Source: an uncultured Atopobium sp.
GTDB taxonomy: Bacteria > Actinomycetota > Coriobacteriia > Coriobacteriales > Atopobiaceae
Length of the DNA: 8,331 nucleotides
Assembly: GCA_946647055.1 (NCBI GenBank)
Contig: CAMPCT010000084.1
Span: forward strand, 1 to 8,331
Direction of reading: 5' to 3'
The notes under the pieces are model-generated. The model was given only the letters and a program-made list of their open reading frames with translations. It made no database searches and was not told the DNA's origin. Below are positions 1 to 4,278 of the stretch, piece after piece. The position numbers were made by a program, and so were the translations under genes. Position 1 is the stretch's first letter. Every line of letters starts with the position of its first letter.

Positions 1-2
1 CA

Positions 3-647
3 TCTGGCGGCGTGGAGGGCGAGAGCTACAACTGCAGCTACCTCACCACGTGCGCATACGCAGCGGCTGGATTGGAGATTCCGGGATGGCAGGGGCATCA
101 GAATGGTGAGGGCAGCCAGTCCGACTGTGTGCGCGACAGCGGACACTGGACGAACGATCCCGACGAGCTTCTACCGGGCGACCTCGTTTTCTTCAGCAGG
201 TACGGTGACCCCTACAACACGGGGCACGTCGGCGTCAGTCTGGGCGGCCGGCGGATGATTGACAGTGTGCCTGATGGGGGAGTGCAGGAGCGCTGGTTGT
301 ATGACAACTTCGTTGGCGGTGGATGGCCGCTCAAGCGGCTGCCTGAGGATGAGCCTGAGCCAGAGCCACATGAGCAACTCAGAAGGGCGGTAACTGCAGT
401 GTCATGCCTCATACATATTGTGGATAGGAATACATGGGTCTGGAAGGCGCTCGACCGACTCCATGACCTAACCGATGAGGAAGAGATTGAAACCCTCATC
501 AGTGTCTACGCGACGGAGAACGACGGCAAGAGCATGCCTGTCATGCAGATGACGGATGACAGCTATGCGCACCTTGTCCAGTCATGCAAGGCTGGCCTTC
601 CTAAGCATCTGGATGATCTGAACAACAAGTTCCCGCCAAGGAGCTGA
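3..647 (+). CDS. NlpC/P60-family phage endolysin, 5' end cut by window
   Basis: The frame is open to the window edge, so the N-terminus lies outside; the GTG at 12 is in frame but unlikely to be the start. Counting from that GTG as residue 1, the sequence shows the hallmarks of an NlpC/P60 cysteine peptidase: nucleophile Cys8 in YNCSYLTTCAYAAAG, the family phrase LLPGDLVFF (53-61), and catalytic His72 in TGHVGVSLGG. Family members cleave peptide bonds in peptidoglycan stems, here presumably for host lysis. An acidic proline linker (EDEPEPEP, 112-119) joins a C-terminal domain of about 90 residues that I do not recognise and that could bind the wall. A holin-like gene follows 6 bases later, which supports a lysis role. 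An alternative is a tail-associated cell-wall hydrolase. Family call sure; lysis role inferred from context. Confidence 0.82.
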   Translation, partial: SGGVEGESYNCSYLTTCAYAAAGLEIPGWQGHQNGEGSQSDCVRDSGHWTNDPDELLPGDLVFFSRYGDPYNTGHVGVSLGGRRMIDSVPDGGVQERWLYDNFVGGGWPLKRLPEDEPEPEPHEQLRRAVTAVSCLIHIVDRNTWVWKALDRLHDLTDEEEIETLISVYATENDGKSMPVMQMTDDSYAHLVQSCKAGLPKHLDDLNNKFPPRS

Positions 648-653
648 TGGCCC

Positions 654-812
654 ATGAGCATCAGGGATGACAGGATCAACGACGCCGACAGGCCGCTCAC
701 TGGCTGCGTCACCCTCGCCGGCATCGCTGCCTTCGTGGCCATCAGCGCGCACATCATTATCGCCGGACTCGTCGCCTTGCTGAGTGCGCTGTTCGTGGCG
801 GTGGCGTCATGA
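654..812 (+). CDS. Small membrane protein, candidate holin
   Basis: This 52-residue protein has a charged N-terminus (MSIRDDRINDADRP) followed by an almost unbroken hydrophobic stretch at residues 17-51, long enough for one extended or two tight membrane helices. AAGGAG at 638-643 lies 10 bases before the ATG and inside the end of the endolysin gene. Holins make the pores that release or activate the endolysin; they share no common sequence, so the call rests on size, hydrophobicity and position directly after the endolysin. It lacks the charged C-terminal tail typical of many holins, so it could instead be an antiholin or an unrelated membrane peptide. The last four bases overlap the next gene (ATGA). 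Confidence 0.6.
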   Translation: MSIRDDRINDADRPLTGCVTLAGIAAFVAISAHIIIAGLVALLSALFVAVAS

Positions 813-970
813 TCGCCAAGAAGTGCCCCGCCTGTGGGCGCCCCATGCACCTGGTGGACGGGAGCCAGCGCACGACGCGCACCGCGGTCTACTATCTGCT
901 CCGTTGTGAGAGCTGTCTCCTGGAGCTGGATGGCTGCAAGCCCAGGCGGTCGCGTAAGAAGCTGCCGTAG
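809..970 (+). CDS. Small zinc-ribbon-like protein
   Basis: This 53-residue protein starts at an ATG that overlaps the previous stop (ATGA). It carries two Cys pairs, CPAC (residues 6-9) and CESC (about 33-36), about 24 residues apart, the arrangement of a zinc ribbon. The tail is strongly basic (KPRRSRKKLP), which suggests nucleic-acid contact. Zinc ribbon folding is inferred from Cys spacing; the function is unknown. It is the last gene before a strong hairpin, so it is probably transcribed with the lysis genes or is a late accessory gene. Confidence 0.65.
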   Translation: MIAKKCPACGRPMHLVDGSQRTTRTAVYYLLRCESCLLELDGCKPRRSRKKLP

Positions 971-984
971 GATCGTGTTTTCAG

Positions 985-1011
985 GCCCCATCCGGCGATG
1001 CCGGGTGGGGC
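985..1011 (+). terminator. Strong hairpin ending the lysis module
   Basis: A 12-bp stem (985-996 with 1000-1011, one T-G pair) closes on a 3-base GAT loop 14 bases after the last lysis-side stop codon. The following ATTACTTGT is only weakly T-rich, so termination efficiency is uncertain, but position and stability fit a transcription end for the plus-strand late operon. Confidence 0.65.
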
Positions 1012-1029
1012 ATTACTTGTGGATAAAAG

Positions 1030-1048
1030 CGCAGGTAGACGGCTTGTT
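1030..1048 (+). repeat. Left copy of inverted repeat around attP
   Basis: CGCAGGTAGACGGCTTGTT recurs in inverted orientation at 1384-1403 with one substitution and one inserted base. The pair brackets the tRNA core asymmetrically: this copy lies about 270 bases away and the other about 20. It could be a binding site for integrase, excisionase or a host bending factor; the role is inference. Confidence 0.5.
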
Positions 1049-1128
1049 ATAAGGCGATTTTAGGCCTTGTTTTGCTGCCTGCCGACTATTTACCCAAGCA
1101 TTTGACGATTCCACGCGGTAAGGAGATT

Positions 1129-1203
1129 GGAATCCTATGGCGGTTCGGGGACCGTCATGCGATAGGGCTAGATTTGGGCTTCGCGCAAGCCTGAAATAGA
1201 TTC
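1129..1203. other. Foldable segment of unknown role
   Basis: Two hairpins (1137-1144 with 1151-1158, 8 bp including one G-T; 1176-1181 with 1187-1192, 6 bp) lie within outer complementary ends GAATC (1130-1134) and GATTC (1199-1203), giving a possible three-way junction. I see no promoter in front of it, so a small RNA is only a possibility; chance pairing or a DNA structural role in attP are alternatives. Confidence 0.2.
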
Positions 1204-1229
1204 AAAACTTATGAGAACGCACCACACGT

Positions 1230-1249
1230 TCCAAGTATCTCCAAGAAAT
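1230..1249 (+). repeat. Tandem direct repeat, candidate left arm-type integrase sites
   Basis: TCCAAGTATC and TCCAAGAAAT sit exactly 10 bases apart, with a further TCCAAAGG at 1256. A matching pair in the same orientation, TCCCAAGTAA and TCCCAAGTGA, lies on the other side of the core at 1461-1480. Paired direct arm sites one helical turn apart are known from tyrosine-integrase attP regions; binding here is inferred. Confidence 0.45.
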
Positions 1250-1281
1250 GAGCCTTCCAAAGGTACAGAAATATATGTAAA

Positions 1282-1309
1282 CAGGCCAGCGGAAATACCC
1301 GCTGGCCTG
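1282..1309 (-). terminator. Hairpin terminator behind the tRNA-Arg 3' end
   Basis: A perfect 11-bp stem (1282-1292 with 1299-1309) with a 6-base loop begins 11 bases past the tRNA CCA on the minus strand. On that strand it is followed by TTTACATATATTT, a T-rich tail. It would terminate transcripts coming out of the tRNA gene rebuilt after integration and keep them out of the converging lysis module. Confidence 0.65.
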
Positions 1310-1320
1310 CTGTGATTATG

Positions 1321-1365
1321 TGGTGCCCTCTACAGGATTCGAACCTGCGACCTTTCGCTCCGGAG
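1321..1365 (-). other. attP core: 3' part of tRNA-Arg(CCG)
   Basis: Read on the minus strand, the segment is a canonical tRNA 3' part: anticodon loop CTCCGGA (T33, anticodon CCG, G37), 3' strand of the anticodon stem GCGAA, variable loop AGGTC, T arm GCAGG-TTCGAAT-CCTGT with intact pairing, acceptor strand AGAGGGC, discriminator A and encoded CCA. Upstream of the loop the expected TTCGC stem strand and the D arm are missing; the phage sequence CCCAATT stands there instead. It is therefore not a working tRNA gene but the identity block shared with the host gene. A break at the edge of the anticodon loop is a known crossover position for phage tyrosine integrases. The integrase gene lies 120 bases away. 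Confidence 0.88.
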
Positions 1366-1383
1366 AATTGGGTTTTGCCCTCA

Positions 1384-1403
1384 AACAACGCCATCTACCT
1401 GCG
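1384..1403 (-). repeat. Right copy of inverted repeat around attP
   Basis: Read on the minus strand this is CGCAGGTAGATGGCGTTGTT, matching the plus-strand copy at 1030-1048 except for T for C and one extra G. It ends about 20 bases from the tRNA core on the integrase side. Confidence 0.5.
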
Positions 1404-1442
1404 TAAACAATAATCAAATTGTTAAAAAGTAACCCATATTTT

Positions 1443-1455
1443 CCCAATTATTGGG
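1443..1455 (-). terminator. Weak possible terminator after integrase
   Basis: CCCAATTATTGGG is a short hairpin (5-bp stem, CCCAA with TTGGG) about 30 bases past the integrase stop, followed on the minus strand by AAAATATGGGTTACTTTTT. The stem is short and AT-containing, so leakage toward the core is likely. Its arm also resembles the TCCCAA repeats, so it may instead be another integrase site. Confidence 0.25.
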
Positions 1456-1460
1456 CACTC

Positions 1461-1480
1461 TCCCAAGTAATCCCAAGTGA
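1461..1480 (+). repeat. Tandem direct repeat, candidate right arm-type integrase sites
   Basis: TCCCAAGTAA and TCCCAAGTGA are adjacent 10-base repeats about 95 bases from the tRNA core, in the same orientation and with the same 10-base phasing as the pair at 1230-1249 on the other side. A third partial copy, TCCCAAT, lies at 1442. Confidence 0.45.
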
Positions 1481-1486
1481 AGGTTG

Positions 1487-2668
1487 TCACATTACCAGCC
1501 TCAGGTAGCGTTCGGTCTGGGCTGCCGCTGCCGTGCCGTCCCCGCGCATGTAGTGCTCCCTGGATACCTGCTCGCTGTGGCCGTGGACGGCCGCGTTCAG
1601 CGAGTCGAGGACGCCGGCCTCCTGCATGAGCGTTGCATGGGTCGCGCGCATCCTGGCGAGCGGCACGTAGGGCAGGCCGTGGAGCCTGCCGCGGTACACG
1701 CCCGTCTTGGGGCAGTGCTTCGACGTGGGCGGCTCCATGAAGTACTCCCGCCAGCGGTGGTTCTGGTTGCTCGCCGACACGGGGCACACCAGCCCCTCGC
1801 GATCGCGCACGCCCTCCGCGATCTCCCAGAGCCTGGAGCCGAAGGGCTCCATCACCGCCACGATCCTCACCGACCTTCTGGTCTTGGTGCGCTTGCGCTC
1901 CTCGAGGTCGGTGCGGGCGTGATGCACCGCGACCTGGGTGACCAGTCGCCCGCCGATGTCGATGCGGCGCACGTCCATCCTGCGCAGCGCCAGAGCCTCC
2001 TCCACGCGCAGGCCGGCGCCGACCATGACGAGCCACGCGGGCTCGAGCGGGAGCCCTCGCATGAGCGGCAGCGCGGTGAGCACGGTCCTCGCGTCCCAGA
2101 CGTCGCGCTTGCCCTCGATGGCGGCGAAGGGGTCATCATCCCACACCGACTCGTCCTCGTAGGCCGAGCCCGTGTCGCCTGGCAGCTCGAAGCCACCCTT
2201 GCGAATCACGTTCTCGTCGAGCAGGCCCCTGTTGACCGCGAAGGTTAGCACACTCGAGAGGATCCGCCGCGACCTGTCGGCGCAGTCGCGCCTGAGCGAG
2301 AGCATCACCTCCTGGACGTCCTCGCGCGATATGAGCGTGACGTCACGGTCGCCGAGGGCGGGCAGCCAGACATGCTCCATGTACCACGTGTATCCGCTCA
2401 TGGTCTTCTTGGCGAGACGCTCGCCCTTGGTGAGCTGGTAGAGCCGCCAGACGTCGAAGAGCGTGACCCCACGCCCCAGCTGAGGGTTCCTGCCGAGCTG
2501 TACCGCCATCCGCTGGATCTGGATGTCTGCCTCTTCCTCGCTGTCGACCGTCGCGGAGAGCACGCGCCTGGTGCCGTCGGCCTTGACGCCACGTTCCACG
2601 GCGCAGTACCAGCGGCCTGACGGCATCTGCTTCTTTGTGCCGAGCTTCGACTTCTTCTCCCTCTCCAT
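1487..2668 (-). CDS. int: Tyrosine site-specific integrase
   Basis: The protein (393 residues from the chosen start) would integrate the phage at tRNA-Arg and, with an excisionase, remove it. Visible domains: an N-terminal arm-binding segment (about 5-55, GRWYCAVERG), a helical core-binding domain (about 67-160) and a C-terminal catalytic domain (about 195-390). Catalytic residues: Arg221 in GAGLRVEEAL, Lys262 in RTKTRRSVR, Arg341 in ARMRATHATLM, His364 in GHS and nucleophile Tyr373 in REHYMR. The usual first His of the HxxR box is Ala338, which is unusual. An ATG five codons upstream has no ribosome site, whereas this start has AAGGAGG four bases before it. It lies 37 bases after the repressor gene on the same strand and is probably co-transcribed with it. 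Confidence 0.95.
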   Translation of the reverse strand: MEREKKSKLGTKKQMPSGRWYCAVERGVKADGTRRVLSATVDSEEEADIQIQRMAVQLGRNPQLGRGVTLFDVWRLYQLTKGERLAKKTMSGYTWYMEHVWLPALGDRDVTLISREDVQEVMLSLRRDCADRSRRILSSVLTFAVNRGLLDENVIRKGGFELPGDTGSAYEDESVWDDDPFAAIEGKRDVWDARTVLTALPLMRGLPLEPAWLVMVGAGLRVEEALALRRMDVRRIDIGGRLVTQVAVHHARTDLEERKRTKTRRSVRIVAVMEPFGSRLWEIAEGVRDREGLVCPVSASNQNHRWREYFMEPPTSKHCPKTGVYRGRLHGLPYVPLARMRATHATLMQEAGVLDSLNAAVHGHSEQVSREHYMRGDGTAAAAQTERYLRLVM

Positions 2669-2672
2669 GCGC

Positions 2673-2679
2673 CCTCCTT
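2673..2679 (-). promoter_or_regulatory. Ribosome binding site fixing the integrase start
   Basis: The minus strand reads AAGGAGG followed by GCGC and ATG (2668-2666). The in-frame ATG at 2683 overlaps no such site and would place this motif inside the coding region, so the shorter form is preferred. Confidence 0.75.
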
Positions 2680-2705
2680 CCATAGGCGTCGGATGCCGCA
2701 GCTTC

Positions 2706-3035
2706 CTATTTGTTGGTGCCTGACAATCCCTCCGCCAGCGTTATGACGGCCTTCTTCCCTGGCTCGTCAAGGGTGCGGTAGGTGTTTACGAGGTGAGATT
2801 CATCTGCGGTTAGCTCTATTGACGGAGGTGCTTCTTGATAGAAGTCTGAGATGTTGACTCCGTACAACTGGCACAGCGCGACGAGCATGTCTGCATCGGG
2901 CTGACCTCTGCCCACTTCCCATGCGCTTATGGTCTTATCGCTTTTCCCAAGGGATTTGCCGACCTCGGCGACTTTTAGGCCCTTTGCCTTTCGGAACTCC
3001 TTGAGCTTTGCTGCCATGAAATCTCTCGTGGTCAT
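2706..3035 (-). CDS. XRE-family (CI-like) phage repressor, short form
   Basis: This 109-residue protein carries an XRE helix-turn-helix at about residues 8-66: KLKEFRKAKGLKVAEVGKSL, then KTISAWEVGRGQPDADML and LCQLYGVNISDFY, all typical of lambda-repressor-like DNA binding. The remaining 40 residues contain LTADESHLVNTYRTLDEPGK, a short helical tail often seen on small phage and plasmid repressors. There is no S24/LexA-type protease domain, so RecA-driven self-cleavage is not available; induction must use another route. AAGGAG (3041-3046) lies five bases before the ATG. Divergence from a Cro-like gene across an operator cluster supports the repressor role. The integrase gene follows on the same strand. 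Confidence 0.88.
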   Translation of the reverse strand: MTTRDFMAAKLKEFRKAKGLKVAEVGKSLGKSDKTISAWEVGRGQPDADMLVALCQLYGVNISDFYQEAPPSIELTADESHLVNTYRTLDEPGKKAVITLAEGLSGTNK

Positions 3036-3070
3036 CCCGTCTCCTTACTTTTGAGGGCTGAACAAGACCC

Positions 3071-3099
3071 AGATTACCCTACGTATCGTAGATTGTCTA
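3071..3099 (-). promoter_or_regulatory. Candidate promoter for repressor-integrase operon
   Basis: On the minus strand TAGACA (3099-3094) and TAATCT (3076-3071) are 17 bases apart, directed at the repressor start. The -10 match is poor. The operator at 3079-3091 fills the spacer, which would suit autoregulation. Confidence 0.4.
3079..3091. promoter_or_regulatory. Operator 1, CTA-N7-TAG
   Basis: CTACGTATCGTAG is a 13-bp palindrome with perfect 5-base arms. It is one of four sites sharing CTA-N7-TAG in the divergent control region, and the likely target of the flanking repressor and/or Cro-like protein. Confidence 0.7.
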
Positions 3100-3109
3100 C
3101 AAAATGTAG
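3097..3109. promoter_or_regulatory. Operator 2, CTA-N7-TAG
   Basis: CTACAAAATGTAG has perfect 5-base arms (CTACA with TGTAG). Its centre is 18 bases from that of operator 1. It overlaps the -35 element proposed for the leftward promoter. Confidence 0.7.
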
Positions 3110-3130
3110 GCACATTTATCCTATTCGTAC

Positions 3131-3158
3131 TTGACAACCTATAAAACATAGGTAGTCT
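3131..3158 (+). promoter_or_regulatory. Candidate promoter for cro-like/early operon
   Basis: A consensus TTGACA (3131-3136) is followed after 16 bases by TAGTCT (3153-3158), a 4/6 match to the -10 consensus. Operator 3 sits within the spacer, so bound repressor would block polymerase. Transcription would begin about 25 bases before the Cro-like start codon. Confidence 0.55.
3139..3151. promoter_or_regulatory. Operator 3, CTA-N7-TAG
   Basis: CTATAAAACATAG lies within the longer CCTAT-N5-ATAGG palindrome, between the -35 and -10 of the rightward promoter. A degenerate copy, CTATTCGTACTTG, is centred 18 bases upstream (3121-3133), matching the 18-base spacing of operators 1 and 2. Confidence 0.7.
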
Positions 3159-3169
3159 GATAAGCGAAC

Positions 3170-3182
3170 CTAAAAAAGTTAG
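3170..3182. promoter_or_regulatory. Operator 4, CTA-N7-TAG
   Basis: CTAAAAAAGTTAG lies within CCTAA-N5-TTAGG, downstream of the rightward promoter and touching the ribosome site AGGAG (3181-3185) of the Cro-like gene. A protein bound here could block elongation or early initiation. Confidence 0.65.
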
Positions 3183-3191
3183 GAGTTTGAG

Positions 3192-3404
3192 ATGGTGATT
3201 GAAGTCCTAAACCAGCGGATCAAGGAGCGCGGGATTCCTATGAGCGAACTAGCTCGTCGAACGAATCTCGATGCAGAACTTCTTAGACGTTCGCTCGCTG
3301 GGACCAGAAATCTCAAGGCAGACGAATTCGTCTTTCTTTGCCACGAGCTAGCTCTTGATACACGTGACTTTATTGCCGAAGCCAAGCCCCAAGGGGCCAT
3401 CTAG
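3192..3404 (+). CDS. Cro-like small helix-turn-helix protein
   Basis: This 70-residue protein is almost entirely one helix-turn-helix domain: INQRIKERG-like start, then MSELARRTNLDAELLRRSLA (residues 17-36) as the probable HTH, then LCHELALDTRDFIAEAKP, the usual end of an XRE fold. AGGAG six bases before the ATG supports the start. It is the first gene read rightward from the operator region and faces the repressor, the position of cro in lambdoid phages. By analogy it would bind the same operators and favour lytic growth; it could instead be a transcriptional activator. The helix-turn-helix call is firm, the Cro role is inferred from position. Confidence 0.78.
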   Translation: MVIEVLNQRIKERGIPMSELARRTNLDAELLRRSLAGTRNLKADEFVFLCHELALDTRDFIAEAKPQGAI

Positions 3405-3491
3405 CACTCATCTCGTTAGCGATACGCCCACCGAGGGTCGTTGCACTAAGCATTCCGCAACAACAGTCAGCTTTGGAAGGAAGGGATAGCG

Positions 3492-3791
3492 ATGGGAGCT
3501 GTATCGACCTATGTCGACGCCGAGTGGATGGACATCTCCGCTGCGGCAAAGTACGCGCACATCTCGCGCGAGGTCATCAAGGGGGCGATTATCGCGGGCC
3601 AGCTCGACGCCTACGAGAAGCCCGTCAGCCGTGCCCGCTCCGCCTGCGCCGAGCGCAAGAACGTGCTCCTGCGCATCAGCAAGGCCGACGTCGACCGCTG
3701 GATCCGCAAGAACTGGCGCAAGGCCGACGCGACGACGTTCGGCCTGTCAGCGGCCGCCGGCGAGATTGCGGCGCTCTCGGCCACGGCGTAG
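3492..3791 (+). CDS. Excisionase-like helix-turn-helix protein
   Basis: The 99-residue protein resembles the HTH_17/excisionase type of winged helix: WMDISAAAKYAHISREVIKG (12-31) as the helix-turn-helix, AGQLDAYEK as the start of the wing, and NVLLRISKADVDRWIRKNW (57-75) as the closing strand and helix. In the family's usual pattern the HTH is followed by a G-x-L turn and an R-x-S-x-x-D-V-D-x-W phrase, as seen here. AAGGAAGGG (3477-3485) lies six bases before the ATG. Such proteins bend DNA at att sites to drive excision, though some are transcription factors. Distance from int and position in the lytic operon fit a regulated excisionase. A tail rich in Ala and Ser (80-99) is of unknown use. 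Confidence 0.7.
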   Translation: MGAVSTYVDAEWMDISAAAKYAHISREVIKGAIIAGQLDAYEKPVSRARSACAERKNVLLRISKADVDRWIRKNWRKADATTFGLSAAAGEIAALSATA

Positions 3792-3798
3792 CGGGGCG

Positions 3799-3930
3799 CG
3801 TCCCCCTCGCGCTGGCGGCTGGCGGTGACGATCTTCCATCCATCTCTCCGGCATGCCGGGCAGGAAGGAACGGGGCGAGAAAAAAGAAGCCCATCTGCAT
3901 GGAAGGCCAGCCGACGGCGCGAGGGGGACG
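3799..3930. repeat. Large imperfect inverted repeat with internal palindrome
   Basis: Arms 3799-3823 and 3906-3930 pair over 25 bases; the outer 14 (CGTCCCCCTCGCGC with GCGCGAGGGGGACG) are perfect and the inner 11 have one mismatch and one wobble. CTTCCAT (3833-3839) pairs further in with ATGGAAG (3899-3905). The centre holds the 12-base palindrome CCGGCATGCCGG (3848-3859) and a purine-rich stretch. The element starts 8 bases after the excisionase-like stop. No T-run follows, so it is not an ordinary terminator. The frame running through it has low-complexity, Arg/Gly-rich composition and looks non-coding. Confidence 0.7.
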
Positions 3931-3952
3931 TCCCGCGCATCCATGACGACCA

Positions 3953-3965
3953 GGGGCACGGCCCC
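3953..3965. other. Small GC hairpin before next gene
   Basis: GGGGC-ACG-GCCCC forms a compact 5-bp hairpin about 8 bases before the purine-rich ribosome site at 3971-3980. It may shield or set off the leader of the following gene; no T-run follows it. Confidence 0.35.
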
Positions 3966-3984
3966 GCTAGAGAAGGGAAGCAAG

Positions 3985-4179
3985 TTGCATGAACGCGAAG
4001 TCTTTGAGGGTAACGACGGCAGCACCGCGCAGGTCTCGTGGTGCAGGCTCCGCAAGGAGTGGGCGGTCTCGGTGCGCGACGCGCACGGCATATACGAGAC
4101 GATTGGCGTCTACCCGTCGCGCGAGGAGGCGCTCGCAGCGCTACGTGATTATGGGTGGCAGGTTGCACCCGGTGCCTGA
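3985..4179 (+). CDS. Small phage protein, unknown function
   Basis: I do not recognise this protein. From the TTG start it is 64 residues: a short charged start, then VSWCRLRKEWAVSVRD, a few more residues including IYETIGVYPS, and a final helix REEALAALRDYG. The pattern of short beta strands followed by one helix recalls AP2-like or integrase arm-binding folds, but that is only a resemblance. The start is uncertain. TTG at 3985 has AGAAGGGAAG (3971-3980) at good distance; ATG codons at 3943 and 3853 lack ribosome sites and would run through the inverted repeat. Its end overlaps the next small gene by 8 bases if that begins at 4172. Confidence 0.55.
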   Translation: MHEREVFEGNDGSTAQVSWCRLRKEWAVSVRDAHGIYETIGVYPSREEALAALRDYGWQVAPGA

Positions 4180-4276
4180 CGGCTGGTTCGAGCCCGTATC
4201 GCCCATGGAGGTTGTAGCGCTTTTCGTGCTGCTCTACCTGTTCATGTACGTCGGCGCCGTCTGGGCGGGGGTGTAG
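4172..4276 (+). CDS. Very small single-pass membrane protein
   Basis: From GTG 4172 this encodes 34 residues: PDGWFEPVSP then one hydrophobic helix from residue 12 to the end (VVALFVLLYLFMYVGAVWAG). GGCAGG (4157-4162) lies nine bases ahead, a weak site; ATG 4151 and ATG 4206 are in-frame alternatives without better sites. The clear membrane segment, overlap with the gene before and a two-base gap to the gene after argue that it is real. Function unknown; small membrane peptides among early phage genes can act in superinfection exclusion or host takeover, but nothing here shows this. Confidence 0.5.
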   Translation: MPDGWFEPVSPMEVVALFVLLYLFMYVGAVWAGV

Positions 4277-4278
4277 CG

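Larger units (their letters stand above)
971..1486. other. Non-coding phage attachment region
   Basis: About 515 bases hold no convincing gene; the short reading frames here lack ribosome sites and protein-like composition. The stretch contains the late hairpin, an inverted repeat pair (1030-1048 and 1384-1403), a foldable segment (1129-1203), direct repeats on both sides of the core (1230-1249 and 1461-1480), a tRNA terminator (1282-1309) and the tRNA-Arg core (1321-1365). It is visibly more AT-rich than the genes around it, as expected for a site bent by accessory proteins during integration. Confidence 0.75.

Noticed and set aside
1102..1141. Promoter with TTGACG at 1102
   Set aside because: No acceptable -10 element lies 16-18 bases downstream.
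1321..1394. A complete tRNA gene on the minus strand
   Set aside because: Only the part from the anticodon loop to CCA is tRNA-like; the 5' acceptor strand, D arm and 5' anticodon stem strand are absent.
1484..2248. Plus-strand frame opposite the integrase
   Set aside because: Antisense to a clearly conserved tyrosine recombinase and of His/Ala/Arg-rich shadow composition.
2669..2683. Integrase start at the upstream ATG (2683)
   Set aside because: No ribosome site precedes it, and AAGGAGG lies between it and the next ATG, which fits the latter.
3440..3461. Hairpin GTTGC/GCAAC before the excisionase-like gene as terminator or attenuator
   Set aside because: Five-bp stem with a 12-base loop and no T-run; too weak to claim.
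3853..3984. Start of the 64-residue protein at ATG 3853 or 3943
   Set aside because: Neither has a good ribosome site; the extra sequence is low-complexity and passes through the inverted repeat.
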